Source: JAKVCB01 sp963578605 (GTDB lineage: Bacteria > Planctomycetota > Planctomycetia > Pirellulales > Lacipirellulaceae). From it: a DNA stretch of 64,000 bases. Both the position numbers and the translations under genes were made by a program. The notes under the pieces are model-generated. The model did no database searches and was not told the origin of the DNA. It was given only the letters and a program-made list of their open reading frames with translations. How positions within the stretch are numbered: position 1 is the first letter of the stretch; each line of letters starts with the position of its first letter. The stretch spans positions 30,944 to 94,943 of the forward strand of contig CAUZEA010000007.1 in NCBI GenBank assembly GCA_963578605.1, read 5' to 3'. This document shows, in pieces, positions 44,596 through 53,461 of this stretch.

Positions 44596-45777
44596 ATGTC
44601 CAAGAAATTCGGATTCGGTGTACTTGGTTGTGGCAGCATTGCACATATTGCCCATTTTCCGTCGATTGCGAAAACCGAAGGTGCTGAACTGGTAGCCTGC
44701 TGTGATGTTAGCGAGGAACAAGCCCGCAAAGCGGCTGACCAATGGGGAGCAAAACATTGGTTCACCGACCACAACGAGATGTACCAGAACTGCGACGGTC
44801 TCGATGCAGTCATCATTGCCACGCCCAACAACGTGCATCGAAACCAGGCAATCGGTGCGGCGAAGCGGGGCCTGCACGTCGTCGTCGAAAAACCGTTGGC
44901 GATCACCAACACCGAGGCCTGGGATATTGTCAACGCCTGCCGGGAACACAAAGTTAAACTTATGGTTGGCTGCGACCGACGCTTTTGGACACATAACCAG
45001 TGGGCCAAAAAACTGATTGAAGATGGTGTGATCGGCGACGTCCTGATGAGCCGTGCCTCCTTGCATGAACACTGGTACAACTACCAGAATCATGTTGCCC
45101 ACACCGAATTCCGCCTCGACTGCTCAGTGGCTGGTGGTGCCGCGATCAGCGATACCGGTGCCCATGCGATTGATCTGTTGACCTGGCTCAACGGTCAGAA
45201 AGTGAAGCGGGTTGTTGGCATTGCTCAGCGGGTCGCCATGCCCGAAAGCTACACCCAGTGCGACGACCTTGCCTGGGCTATGCTGGAATTTGAAAACGGT
45301 TCCACTGCGGTTGTCCATTGCAATCGATTTTCACATGCTGTTTCACAGTCAACCGACCTGTGGGGTACTGAGGGTACCATCCATACAGCGACCGACGCGA
45401 CCAACCCGTTCCAAAGCGTGCCGATGGCCGTCTACACGAACAAAGATTACAACGAGGAAGATTTGCCTCAAATCCTCAAAGATTATCGCTGGCCCCAGGT
45501 GTTCTGGGTCGAAGACCGGATCCATCGCCCGTTGCAAAAACGGTGGATACCCATCGTACCACCTCGGTCGCCGAATAATTACGAGCGGATGTGCGAACAC
45601 TTCATGGGCTGTCTGATGCGCGACGAAGAGCCGCTCGTCTCAGGTGATGACGGTGCCCGCGCGATCGAGGTCATGTGTGGGGTATTCAAGTCGATGGAAA
45701 CGGGTGCCTGGGTCGATCTCCCGCTCCAGGAAGAGGTCATCCCACCCAATTACAAGCCTTTGCCAAAGGAAGAATGA
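44596..45777 (+). CDS. Gfo/Idh/MocA family oxidoreductase
   Basis: The 393-residue protein has the Rossmann motif GVLGCGSIAHIAHFPSI, the cofactor motif HVVVEKPLAIT with the conserved lysine, and SDTGAHAIDLLTWL with the active-site aspartate/histidine pattern. Members oxidise or reduce sugars and cyclitols with NAD(P); inositol 2-dehydrogenase is one example, which would fit the neighbouring inositol-3-phosphate synthase gene, though the substrate is not proven. AAGGAA lies 8 bases before the ATG. The 195-base gap to the previous gene leaves operon membership open. No Tat signal, so it is cytoplasmic. Confidence 0.9.
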   Translation: MSKKFGFGVLGCGSIAHIAHFPSIAKTEGAELVACCDVSEEQARKAADQWGAKHWFTDHNEMYQNCDGLDAVIIATPNNVHRNQAIGAAKRGLHVVVEKPLAITNTEAWDIVNACREHKVKLMVGCDRRFWTHNQWAKKLIEDGVIGDVLMSRASLHEHWYNYQNHVAHTEFRLDCSVAGGAAISDTGAHAIDLLTWLNGQKVKRVVGIAQRVAMPESYTQCDDLAWAMLEFENGSTAVVHCNRFSHAVSQSTDLWGTEGTIHTATDATNPFQSVPMAVYTNKDYNEEDLPQILKDYRWPQVFWVEDRIHRPLQKRWIPIVPPRSPNNYERMCEHFMGCLMRDEEPLVSGDDGARAIEVMCGVFKSMETGAWVDLPLQEEVIPPNYKPLPKEE

Positions 45778-46026
45778 GCTGCCTGGGAACCCTCTCCAGG
45801 ATTGAGGAAGCAGATCCACCCGGCACGATTTTCCAGCCCGGGTTACCGCCTGCGGCGATGGTTTCCCCACGTTTTAAAGTGCTACCAGTACCTTGAAATA
45901 TGGATGGATAAACGGTCTGCCGTGGTCCACCAAATGGCCCTCTGACGATCGCAATCTGTACGATAGACTAGAATATCGTAGGGGCAGTATATAAGTCGTC
46001 GCTCTTTTAACCTGGTAGCTGGCAAC

Positions 46027-47235
46027 GTGGGCATCCGCGCGTTTTTTACCCTCACAACTTGGTTTTTTGTAGCAAGCGTTGCCCCGATTTTCGGGGAGTC
46101 AACAGCACCTGCTGCCGAGAACGCAGCTAACGCAACCAATCGCGAATCAAACGCACGGGTTCACGAAGTGGCGTTCGTGCGTAACGGCTCTCGTCGCAAA
46201 GTTGCCGGTCGATTGTTGCTGGAATCCCGTGACCAACTGGTAATTCAAACGGACGACGGAGCGCTCTACACCATCGATCAGTACGAAATCCAAAGCCACT
46301 TGCAGACAGACCGGCTTTTTCAACCAGCTACCCCCGAGGAAATTGCTGAGCGATTACTGGCTGAAATGCCGAGTGGATTTCGCATCCACACCACCAGCCA
46401 TTACGTAGTCTGTTATGGGACTTCTCGTACCTATGCGCAATGGACGAGTTCACTACTGGAGCGATTGCATCGTGCCTTTACCCGCTACTGGAGTCGTCAC
46501 GGTTTTGAACTCCACGAACCTGAATTCCCTCTTGTTGCCTTGGTATTTTCTGACCAGAGATCGTACCTGCGGTCAGCTAAAGAACAAGGTGCACAAATCA
46601 GTTCAGCTGTCGTTGGGTTTTACAGCCTGCAGTCGAATCGGGTGAACATGTACGACTTGACAGGTGTTGAGGCGGTGCGGAGTCCCGGCAACCGTCGTGG
46701 TTCGCTCAAAGAAATCAGCCAAATGCTCTCGGTTCCTGCAGCTGTTCCACTCGTTTCGACCATTGTGCACGAAGCGACTCACCAGATCGCGTTCAATTGC
46801 GGTTTACAAACACGGTTATCTGACATCCCGCTATGGCTCTGCGAAGGGATGGCGATTGTCTTCGAGGCGCCTGATCTTTCCAGCACCAAAGGGTGGCGGG
46901 GAATTGGCAAAGTCAATCACCCTCGCCTGAAGATCTTTCGCAAGAACCAAAAATCGTGGCGTACCGCTCGGCTCAAGAGCATGCTGGTCAGCGACCAACC
47001 ATTTCGAGATCCGCGCACGGCAGCCAAAGCTTATGCCGACGCCTGGGCCCTGAATTATTACCTCATCAAATACCATCCAGAAGCGTACACCGCGTACTTG
47101 AAGACGCTTTCTGAGAAGCCGCGCCTTGGCAAAGATGGTCCTGGCCGACGTCTGCAGGAGTTTCATGACCATTTTGGCGAAATCGGCGACCTGGAGCGCG
47201 ATTTTTTCAAACAGATGGCAAAGATCAAATCCTAG
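46027..47235 (+). CDS. DUF1570 protein, putative secreted metallopeptidase
   Basis: The GTG start gives a signal peptide (MGIRAFFTLTTWFFVASVAP, then IFGES). The 402-residue product contains FRIHTTSHYVVCYGTSRTYA and the motif VSTIVHEATHQIAFNCGL, whose HEATH matches the zinc HExxH motif of gluzincin peptidases, followed by LPLWLCEGMA-like glutamate (IPLWLCEGMAIVFEAPD) as likely third ligand. This layout is typical of DUF1570 proteins, which are frequent in planctomycetes. Peptidase activity is inferred. The sialidase gene starts 34 bases downstream on the same strand. Confidence 0.85.
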   Translation: MGIRAFFTLTTWFFVASVAPIFGESTAPAAENAANATNRESNARVHEVAFVRNGSRRKVAGRLLLESRDQLVIQTDDGALYTIDQYEIQSHLQTDRLFQPATPEEIAERLLAEMPSGFRIHTTSHYVVCYGTSRTYAQWTSSLLERLHRAFTRYWSRHGFELHEPEFPLVALVFSDQRSYLRSAKEQGAQISSAVVGFYSLQSNRVNMYDLTGVEAVRSPGNRRGSLKEISQMLSVPAAVPLVSTIVHEATHQIAFNCGLQTRLSDIPLWLCEGMAIVFEAPDLSSTKGWRGIGKVNHPRLKIFRKNQKSWRTARLKSMLVSDQPFRDPRTAAKAYADAWALNYYLIKYHPEAYTAYLKTLSEKPRLGKDGPGRRLQEFHDHFGEIGDLERDFFKQMAKIKS

Positions 47236-47269
47236 TGCCAGAAGATTATGGGCGTTGAGGTGCCATAAA

Positions 47270-48082
47270 ATGATGCTGATTAAAGACCGGACCATCCGAT
47301 TCTGTTTCGTTCTTGTAGCCCTGGCATGTTGGACGCAAGGACAAGCAGAGAGACTTGGTGCCAACCGAACGGATGGACTAAAGCAGACCCATTTGTACGT
47401 TAGTGGGACCGAAGGGTATCACACGTTTCGTATCCCGTCGCTAATCATCACGCAGCAGGGAACCATCCTGGCATTCTGTGAAGGGCGGAAGATCAATCGA
47501 CAGGATCACGGCGACGTTGATATCGTGCTCAAACGCAGCACCGATCTTGGCGAAACCTGGAGCCCGCTGGGTCTCGTCTATGAAGAAGGTGGCGGTGAGA
47601 AGATTACCATTGGCAATCCGTGTCCGGTCATCGACCAGACCACAGGCACCATTTGGCTGCCGTTCTGCCATGACAACAACGACATCTTTATCACCTACAG
47701 TACCGACGACGGAATGACATGGCAGCAGCCAAGAAAAATCACTGCCAGCGTAAAGAAGCCCACGTGGGGCCATTACGCAACCGGGCCCGGTGTCGGTATC
47801 CAGCTCAAAAGAGGGCCACATGTCGGCAGGCTGCTCATTCCATGTGATCACCGGGACCTGGCGGTCAACCTGGCCGGCACGGTTGACGGCAATCTCACCG
47901 CCCACAACTTCTACAGCGATGATCATGGAAAGACGTGGCAATTGGGCGGCCAGCACCAGGGCTGGGCGATGGGCGAACCACAACTCGTGGAACTGGACGA
48001 TGGGACCATCATGGCCAACATCCGTAGCAACGTTGGGCCGTATCGGGCCGTCGCCGTCAGCCGGGATGGCGGTCTCACCTGA
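47270..48082 (+). CDS. Sialidase-like protein 1, cut by an in-frame TGA
   Basis: From ATG 47270 a signal peptide (MLIKDRTIRFCFVLVALACW) is followed by a GH33-type six-bladed propeller. The FRIP motif is in GYHTFRIPSLI, with the arginine expected to bind the substrate carboxylate, and Asp-boxes appear at STDLGETWSP, STDDGMTWQQ and SDDHGKTWQLG. The frame ends at TGA (48080-48082) exactly where the last Asp-box SRDGGLT needs tryptophan (TGG). The 270-residue product would lack the last blades and the C-terminal tyrosine/glutamate region, so it is likely inactive unless the stop is read through. Intact paralogs lie at 48525 and 61988. Confidence 0.85.
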   Translation: MMLIKDRTIRFCFVLVALACWTQGQAERLGANRTDGLKQTHLYVSGTEGYHTFRIPSLIITQQGTILAFCEGRKINRQDHGDVDIVLKRSTDLGETWSPLGLVYEEGGGEKITIGNPCPVIDQTTGTIWLPFCHDNNDIFITYSTDDGMTWQQPRKITASVKKPTWGHYATGPGVGIQLKRGPHVGRLLIPCDHRDLAVNLAGTVDGNLTAHNFYSDDHGKTWQLGGQHQGWAMGEPQLVELDDGTIMANIRSNVGPYRAVAVSRDGGLT

Positions 48083-48091
48083 GGTGAGACC
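48071..48091 (+). repeat. 9-bp inverted repeat with TGA as its loop
   Basis: GGTCTCACC (48071-48079) and GGTGAGACC (48083-48091) are perfect complements, and the three bases between them are the premature stop of sialidase 1. Confidence 0.9.
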
Positions 48092-48439
48092 CGCAGGGAA
48101 CCGCCGTTGATCGGAGTCGACCCCAGGGGTACTCAAGGGAGCTTTATCAGCTATTCCGACAGCCTCACGCAAGGCAAAAATCGACTCCTGTTTTCAAATC
48201 CGGCCAGCACCAAAGCACGTATTCAGATGACCGTCCGGCTCAGTTGCGATGAAGGCAAGACTTGGCCGATCAGCAAGCTGCTCCACGAGGGGCCATCTGG
48301 TTACTCGTGCCTGACCCTGTTGCCTGACAATCGGATCGGTTTGTTGTACGAACGGGGATACAAGAATTATCGTGAAACCGTTACCTTCGAGACTTTTTCG
48401 CTAGGATGGCTCACCGACGGACAGGACGTGATTGATTGA
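48083..48439 (+). pseudogene. C-terminal part of sialidase 1 after the premature stop
   Basis: The frame continues without shift from the TGA: GETRREPPLIGVDPRGTQGS, FISYSDSLTQGKNRLLFSNP, then MTVRLSCDEGKTWPIS (a further Asp-box-like element) and GYSCLTLLPDNRIGLLYERG, which carries the conserved catalytic tyrosine and its glutamate partner. It lines up with the same part of the paralogs (SYSDLAVLPDGTILCLYEGG in the copy at 48525). The sequence has no other defect, so the inactivation is recent, or the stop is read through or is a base error. An internal TTG at 48107 is unlikely to be a real start. Confidence 0.75.
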
Positions 48440-48524
48440 TGAATTTGGTGGGTGCTCTTGGGTTTTTCCCAACCGTAAATTAAACATGGGCACTGACCGT
48501 GGAGCAGGTCAGTACCTCGACGGG

Positions 48525-50348
48525 CTACAGTTTTGCTGGTGAGCGATCGACACTCCAAAACAGGGCGTTGGTGATCATGCGCCGAAATCCCTCCTCTTTA
48601 AAGGATTCCATGTTGCCGAGTGACGTGTAGAAAACCCGTCCCTTGTTGGTCTGGCGGGTCCAGATCAGCGGTTCGTTGTGTCCCGGAATGGTGCCTGTTG
48701 CCAGGATGTTGATATCTTTGGCATGGCCAGAGTTTTTGTAGAGAGGCCCGGGTGCCTGGTCAAGAGTCACTCCCTCAAAGACCGGATGGTCTTGCGCTTC
48801 GCCTACCAACTTGATTTGAGTGACTGGGCCCTTGTCGTAGTGACCCTGGTAGTTCCCTCCCAGGACTTCCTGGTCGAAATCTAACCATGTCTGCACAGCA
48901 TGGCTGGCAGTGCGGACTGCGACAACAGGCCGGCCACTCTGAACGTACTGCTTGAAACGCTCAAGTTGCTCCCCGTGAAGATGCATTCGTTTAATGAAGA
49001 TCAGTGCAACGTCACACTCTTCAAGGGCTTCGAGCCCAGGCAGATCGCTGGGTGACACCTTGACCACGCGCTTGCACAGCACTCGATAATTTGCCTCGAG
49101 CCAAGCTTGAAATGGTGGGAGCGACTGTTCTGAATGATACGTGTCGCAGCCAGAAAGTATGCATACCTTCAGTGGCTTGATTTCAGCATCTGTCGGACCG
49201 ATTGGTTTTCGTCCCGCATCGAGCCAGGACAAGGGAAATCGAGCCAATCGCATCCACTCACGACGATGGTCTCGACCACCCTCGTAGAGGCAGAGTATCG
49301 TGCCGTCTGGAAGCACAGCCAGGTCGGAGTACGAGGAAGCACCTGCGTGGAGCATTTGAGCAGCTGGCCAACTGCGACCGCCATCATAGCTGACCCGCAC
49401 GGTCATCCGGATCCGCCCCAGGTCCCAGTCGGGAATCGGCCCGTTGGCCGGATTGGCAAAGAGGACAAGACCCCGACGGGCATCCCCCACCAGTCCAGCG
49501 TGACAACACGGCCCGATCAGCTCCTGATCGTCTTGAAGTGGTTCCCAAGTCAGGCCACCATCGAGACTGCGGCTAACTTGACGCCGGTCGTGCTCCATTG
49601 CGTACGTACCGCAGCGGGTATTCAAATAGACCTCGTCAGGGCCGATCTCGACCACGGCGCACTCGTTTCCGGCAAAATACTCACCCTTGATATCCGGCGT
49701 CGCATCCTTTGCCAGCGGGACACTTTCACCAAGCTGCCACGTCTTTCCATGATCGTCACTGTAGATCATGTGCGAGTGACATCCTTGCTTGGATCCTGAC
49801 TCGTGATGATCGCAGGGAACCAGTAGTCGACCTGCGTGGGGCCCTTGTTTCAGCTGAATACCATGTCCCGGCCCGGTAGCGTACCACCGCCAATTGGGTT
49901 TCTTGACGTCGGCCGTGATTTCCCTCGGTTCGTTCCAGATCAGCCCATCATCTTCTGACGAAATGACAAACACGCGCTCGTTGTTGCGGCTGAAAGCCAG
50001 GTGAATCGTACCAGTATCCTCATCGACGACGGGACACGGATTACCACAGGTCACTTTGTCACGATCATTTTCCTTATAGATCAGCTGTAATGGACCCCAC
50101 GTGCGTCCCCCGTCGGCGCTCCGTTTAAGCATCAAATGAATGTTGCCAAAATCGTGCCGTGTTTCCTTCCGACCCTCGCAGAAGGCGATTACCGTTCCTT
50201 GTTTCGACACCACCAACGAGGGAATGCGAAATGTGTGGTACCCTTCGGTACCACTGACATAAAGGTCGGATTGTTCAACCACCGGCTCGGCAGTTGCTTC
50301 GCACGTAACTAACATCAACAACAGACCCGCTCTTGTGAGAATGGTCAT
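48525..50348 (-). CDS. Sialidase fused to a ThuA-like domain
   Basis: The 607-residue protein starts with a signal peptide (MTILTRAGLLLMLVTCEATA). Residues about 25-390 form a GH33-like sialidase with GYHTFRIPSLVV, Asp-boxes (SADGGRTWGP, SDDHGKTWQLG, SLDGGLTWEP, SYDGGRSWPA) and SSYSDLAVLPDGTILCLYEG with the catalytic tyrosine. From about residue 397 a ThuA-like, glutamine-amidotransferase-type domain follows (VCILSGCDTYHSEQSLPPF, RPVVAVRTASHAV, VFYTSLGNMESF). ThuA domains occur in planctomycetes next to sugar oxidoreductases and are linked with disaccharide use. AGGAGA lies 6 bases before the ATG. It is convergent with sialidase 1. Confidence 0.9.
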   Translation of the reverse strand: MTILTRAGLLLMLVTCEATAEPVVEQSDLYVSGTEGYHTFRIPSLVVSKQGTVIAFCEGRKETRHDFGNIHLMLKRSADGGRTWGPLQLIYKENDRDKVTCGNPCPVVDEDTGTIHLAFSRNNERVFVISSEDDGLIWNEPREITADVKKPNWRWYATGPGHGIQLKQGPHAGRLLVPCDHHESGSKQGCHSHMIYSDDHGKTWQLGESVPLAKDATPDIKGEYFAGNECAVVEIGPDEVYLNTRCGTYAMEHDRRQVSRSLDGGLTWEPLQDDQELIGPCCHAGLVGDARRGLVLFANPANGPIPDWDLGRIRMTVRVSYDGGRSWPAAQMLHAGASSYSDLAVLPDGTILCLYEGGRDHRREWMRLARFPLSWLDAGRKPIGPTDAEIKPLKVCILSGCDTYHSEQSLPPFQAWLEANYRVLCKRVVKVSPSDLPGLEALEECDVALIFIKRMHLHGEQLERFKQYVQSGRPVVAVRTASHAVQTWLDFDQEVLGGNYQGHYDKGPVTQIKLVGEAQDHPVFEGVTLDQAPGPLYKNSGHAKDINILATGTIPGHNEPLIWTRQTNKGRVFYTSLGNMESFKEEGFRRMITNALFWSVDRSPAKL

Positions 50349-50999
50349 CTATGTCTCCTGGGGTAGCACCGGTAAGTGATATGAATTTTAATCGCGTTTT
50401 TCCGGGCCCATAAAATGTGGCCGGTGTCCGCAGCCTGCGCCCGTCAAAAATATCTGGGGATGAACATTCTCATCGACGCCCGTTTACGGAGTCGCCTCCG
50501 TTGATGGAGTCGGCCTGTCTTCTGCCTATTAGAACGCAAATCATCCTGAAAAGTCTATATTTTCGCAGTTTTGCACGACGCCAGCAAACGCTCAGGTCCC
50601 TCAAATGGGCAGCCTGTTTTTGCCCGGTTGGTTTTGGATAGGTGTAGTCAACAGAACACCAACATGGACGTAAGCGGTGTACCCTCAATGAGGCACTGCG
50701 GCGACATGTGAACTTTTGGTGAGCTTCTCCTAGAGGGCATGGCTGGCAAACCCCTTATCCTGGAGTTTTGTTACGCCATAGTCTAGCGGCGATGAAGGGC
50801 TAGAGCCCCGGCTAAGCGCTTGCCCCAGGAGAAAAAGACGTTGCGGACTGTCGTAACCGACCGCAACTGCGGACAAAGATGCCATCTGCGGCGGATACCG
50901 TTACAATCAGCGGAGTTCGGATTCGTAAGAGGTGTCCGATACATCGAAACGGGAAGTTTCAAGCAACACTAGATCTGAGAGCTGTGGAGGGTTGATCGA
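50349..50999. other. Divergent intergenic region between sialidase-ThuA and the lyase gene
   Basis: About 650 bases without a convincing gene. A small hairpin (ACGGA/TCCGT) occurs near 50483-50498. The end carries GGAGG 10 bases before the lyase gene's ATG. Promoters for both flanking genes are expected but were not resolved. Confidence 0.45.
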
Positions 51000-52484
51000 A
51001 TGCGTGCCTGTACATTGTTGCTAAGTGTTTTGGTGGTACTGAATTCAAGTGCGTTGGCCCAGGAGATTTCCTTAACCGTCGCGGAACCTTCCGGTGTTCA
51101 ACGTACGGGTTTTCCGGTCACGTCGGGCGTCCCTTTGGCCCGGGGAGAACTCCGCAGGGACCGTCAGGCGGCCCTCTTTGATGCCGACGGCCAGGAGCTT
51201 CCCTTGCAGAGCGAGGTTCTCTCGCGTTGGCCCGATGGGAGCATTCGCTGGCTGCTTTTGGATTTTCAAGTCGACCTGGCAGCGAACGAATCACGCGAAT
51301 TCGTGTTGCGTTACGGACCAGAAGTTCAACGGACGTTCTCCGACTTTTCGAGACTTGTGGCAAACCGGCCCAAGCCGGACCGAATGGTTGCGCCGGGGGT
51401 TATCACCGGTCCGCTACGGGTAGATCTGTCTCCCGACCAGTTTCGGCTTCTGGATCGAATCTGGCTGGATCACAACGCCGATGGCGAGTTTTCTGATTCG
51501 GAACGTATCACGGGAGCTGCGGGCACAGGTATTGTCCTGGTTATGTCTGATGGAACCCGTTATCGAACGGATCTTTCTCAGGCAACCTGGACCATTGAGC
51601 AGCATGGTCCTTTGAGGGCGTGTTTGCGGTTTGATGGTTCTCACCGGTCAGAAGACGGTACAGAGCAATTTCCCTACGTCGTGAGGCTGCATTTTTTCCG
51701 CGGGCAGCCATTCTTCAAGTTTGAGTACACGTTTGTCAACGACTACCAGGACGAGTTGATGGTTCAGATCGATTCGATTGAGCTGGTCTGTTCACCAGGC
51801 GATAGTAGTGCCGGCCAGTTTGTTTTGAATGGCCAAAAGACCAGTGATCCGGCAAGATTGATGCAGGTTACGGATCAGGAGTTTGAAATCAACGGCCAGC
51901 CCTCTGGCAGGCGGGCACCTGGTTGGGCTGCGATTGGCTCGCCAGGTGGTGGAGTGGCACTTGGTGTGCAGCAGTTCTGGCAAAACTGGCCCAAGAGCCT
52001 GGAGGTCAAGCCGGGTGAGCTTCGGATCGGGTTGTGCCCCAGCTTTGATCCGGGTCGGTACGATGGTCACGAGATTATCGAGGAAGCCAAGCACTACTAC
52101 TATCTTCGCGATGGGGTCTACACCTTTAAAGTTGGTGTTGCACGAACCCATCAGCTGTGGGCGCATTGTTACACGGGCGAAGCAGATGTTGCGGCGCTGG
52201 CGGACTTTTACACGGCAACCGAAAAACCGTTACTTGCTCAGTGCAGTCCTGCCTATGTTTGTAGCACCGGAATTTTGGGGGACGCGCCGCCGGCCGACCC
52301 GCAAAAATATCATGGCTATGACGCCTGGCTTGAGGCTATGTTTACAAAACATCTGAACGCGCAGGCAGAATTGCGTGAGAATGGCATGCTCAACTTTGGT
52401 GACTGGTGGGATGAAACCAAGTTCTGCGGTGGATGGGGAAACCAGGAATACGACACGTCGCATGTTTTTTTACCCAATACCTGA
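51000..52484 (+). CDS. PcRGLX/YetA-like polysaccharide lyase, N-terminal part (frameshifted)
   Basis: After a signal peptide (MRACTLLLSVLVVLNSSALA) the sequence matches the N-terminal RIFT-barrel domain of the PcRGLX/YetA family: ISLTVAEPSGVQRTGFPVTS, then GVPLARGEL and RWPDGSIRWLLLDFQ. Family members include a fungal rhamnogalacturonan exo-lyase, so a role in breaking down acidic polysaccharides outside the cytoplasm is plausible. The frame runs into a T7 run at 52465-52471 and ends shortly after with a non-family tail (LPNT). The true continuation is in the -1 frame. GGAGG precedes the ATG by 10 bases. Confidence 0.85.
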   Translation: MRACTLLLSVLVVLNSSALAQEISLTVAEPSGVQRTGFPVTSGVPLARGELRRDRQAALFDADGQELPLQSEVLSRWPDGSIRWLLLDFQVDLAANESREFVLRYGPEVQRTFSDFSRLVANRPKPDRMVAPGVITGPLRVDLSPDQFRLLDRIWLDHNADGEFSDSERITGAAGTGIVLVMSDGTRYRTDLSQATWTIEQHGPLRACLRFDGSHRSEDGTEQFPYVVRLHFFRGQPFFKFEYTFVNDYQDELMVQIDSIELVCSPGDSSAGQFVLNGQKTSDPARLMQVTDQEFEINGQPSGRRAPGWAAIGSPGGGVALGVQQFWQNWPKSLEVKPGELRIGLCPSFDPGRYDGHEIIEEAKHYYYLRDGVYTFKVGVARTHQLWAHCYTGEADVAALADFYTATEKPLLAQCSPAYVCSTGILGDAPPADPQKYHGYDAWLEAMFTKHLNAQAELRENGMLNFGDWWDETKFCGGWGNQEYDTSHVFLPNT

Positions 52485-53434
52485 GGACCGGCGACCGGCG
52501 TTATTTTGACCGGGCTAGCCACGGTGCCTGGCATCTGATGGACGTCGATGTCGTTCACGCTGTGAATCCCCACATCCGGGGATTGGACCATCACGGGGAT
52601 CCACAACCAGGGGATATCTGGACACACAGCCTGGGACATACCGGGGGGTATTATTACAACGCATCGATGGAGGCACCCTTGTGGTATCAGGAGGGGATGC
52701 TCGGAAACACGGGGCACGTCTGGATCGGTGGATTGAGCGATTGGTATAGCCTGACCGGTAACCGCCGGGCGCGAGACGTTGCCGTACTGGCTGCCGACCG
52801 GTTGTCGGATATCTGTCCCACGGAGTATTCGGATCATATTCGGCAAATCGGGTGGCCGCTGAACATGCTGGTCACCGCCTATGAAATGACCGGTGACGAT
52901 CGCTATCTGGCAGCTGCTGGTCGCCAGTGGGAGTTGCTTCAGGATAATTTTGATCCGAAAAAGGGGTGGCTTATTATGATGGCCTATGGCCATTGTGTGA
53001 TGAAGAGTACGGCTGAACGTTGTCACGGGCAGTGTTCCTATATGCTTGCCTTGATGCTCAGCGCGTTGTCGCGTTACCACCAGAGTACAGGCGATCCCGA
53101 GGTTCTTGATGGCCTCACCGTAGGGCTTGACCAGATGATTCGTGAAAGCTGGCATGAAGAGACGGGAGCATTCTATTCCACTGCCTGTGTCCACACGAGA
53201 GACAACCCACCTCGCGCCTACGACATGACCACGTTTTTGGCGGCACGCGCTTTTGCCTACGAAATCAAGCTTACTGGAAACCAGGAACACAAACGTATTT
53301 TTCAGAAAGCGTTTCCAAAAAGTGTGGCGGCAGGCAAAGAGTTGCTGGAATCTGGAAATCCTCAGATACAAGCCGCTTACCAAAGTCGCGCATTTCACTT
53401 TGCGCCCTATGGTTTGCAAGTCTCTGAGCCGTAA
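52433..53434 (+). CDS. PcRGLX/YetA-like polysaccharide lyase, C-terminal part
   Basis: The real join is at the T7 run near 52470: the upstream frame gives YDTSHVF and this frame continues FTQYLRTGDRRYFDRASHGA. The segment is a helical-barrel-like catalytic region (HTGGYYYNASMEAPLWYQEG, HVWIGGLSDWYSLTGNRRA, IGWPLNMLVTAYEMTGDDRY) typical of the second part of the family. Together the halves would make about 811 residues. The nominal start at 52433 lies in the overlap and is not a likely start codon. Either one T was lost, or slippage on the T run makes the full protein. The M81 gene starts 27 bases later. Confidence 0.82.
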   Translation: MGKPGIRHVACFFTQYLRTGDRRYFDRASHGAWHLMDVDVVHAVNPHIRGLDHHGDPQPGDIWTHSLGHTGGYYYNASMEAPLWYQEGMLGNTGHVWIGGLSDWYSLTGNRRARDVAVLAADRLSDICPTEYSDHIRQIGWPLNMLVTAYEMTGDDRYLAAAGRQWELLQDNFDPKKGWLIMMAYGHCVMKSTAERCHGQCSYMLALMLSALSRYHQSTGDPEVLDGLTVGLDQMIRESWHEETGAFYSTACVHTRDNPPRAYDMTTFLAARAFAYEIKLTGNQEHKRIFQKAFPKSVAAGKELLESGNPQIQAAYQSRAFHFAPYGLQVSEP

Positions 53435-53461
53435 CAGGAAGACGGGTCCAAAGGATAGCAG

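Noticed and set aside
48107..48439. Separate gene starting at TTG 48107
   Set aside because: It is in frame with sialidase 1 and continues its propeller; no ribosome binding site supports an internal start.
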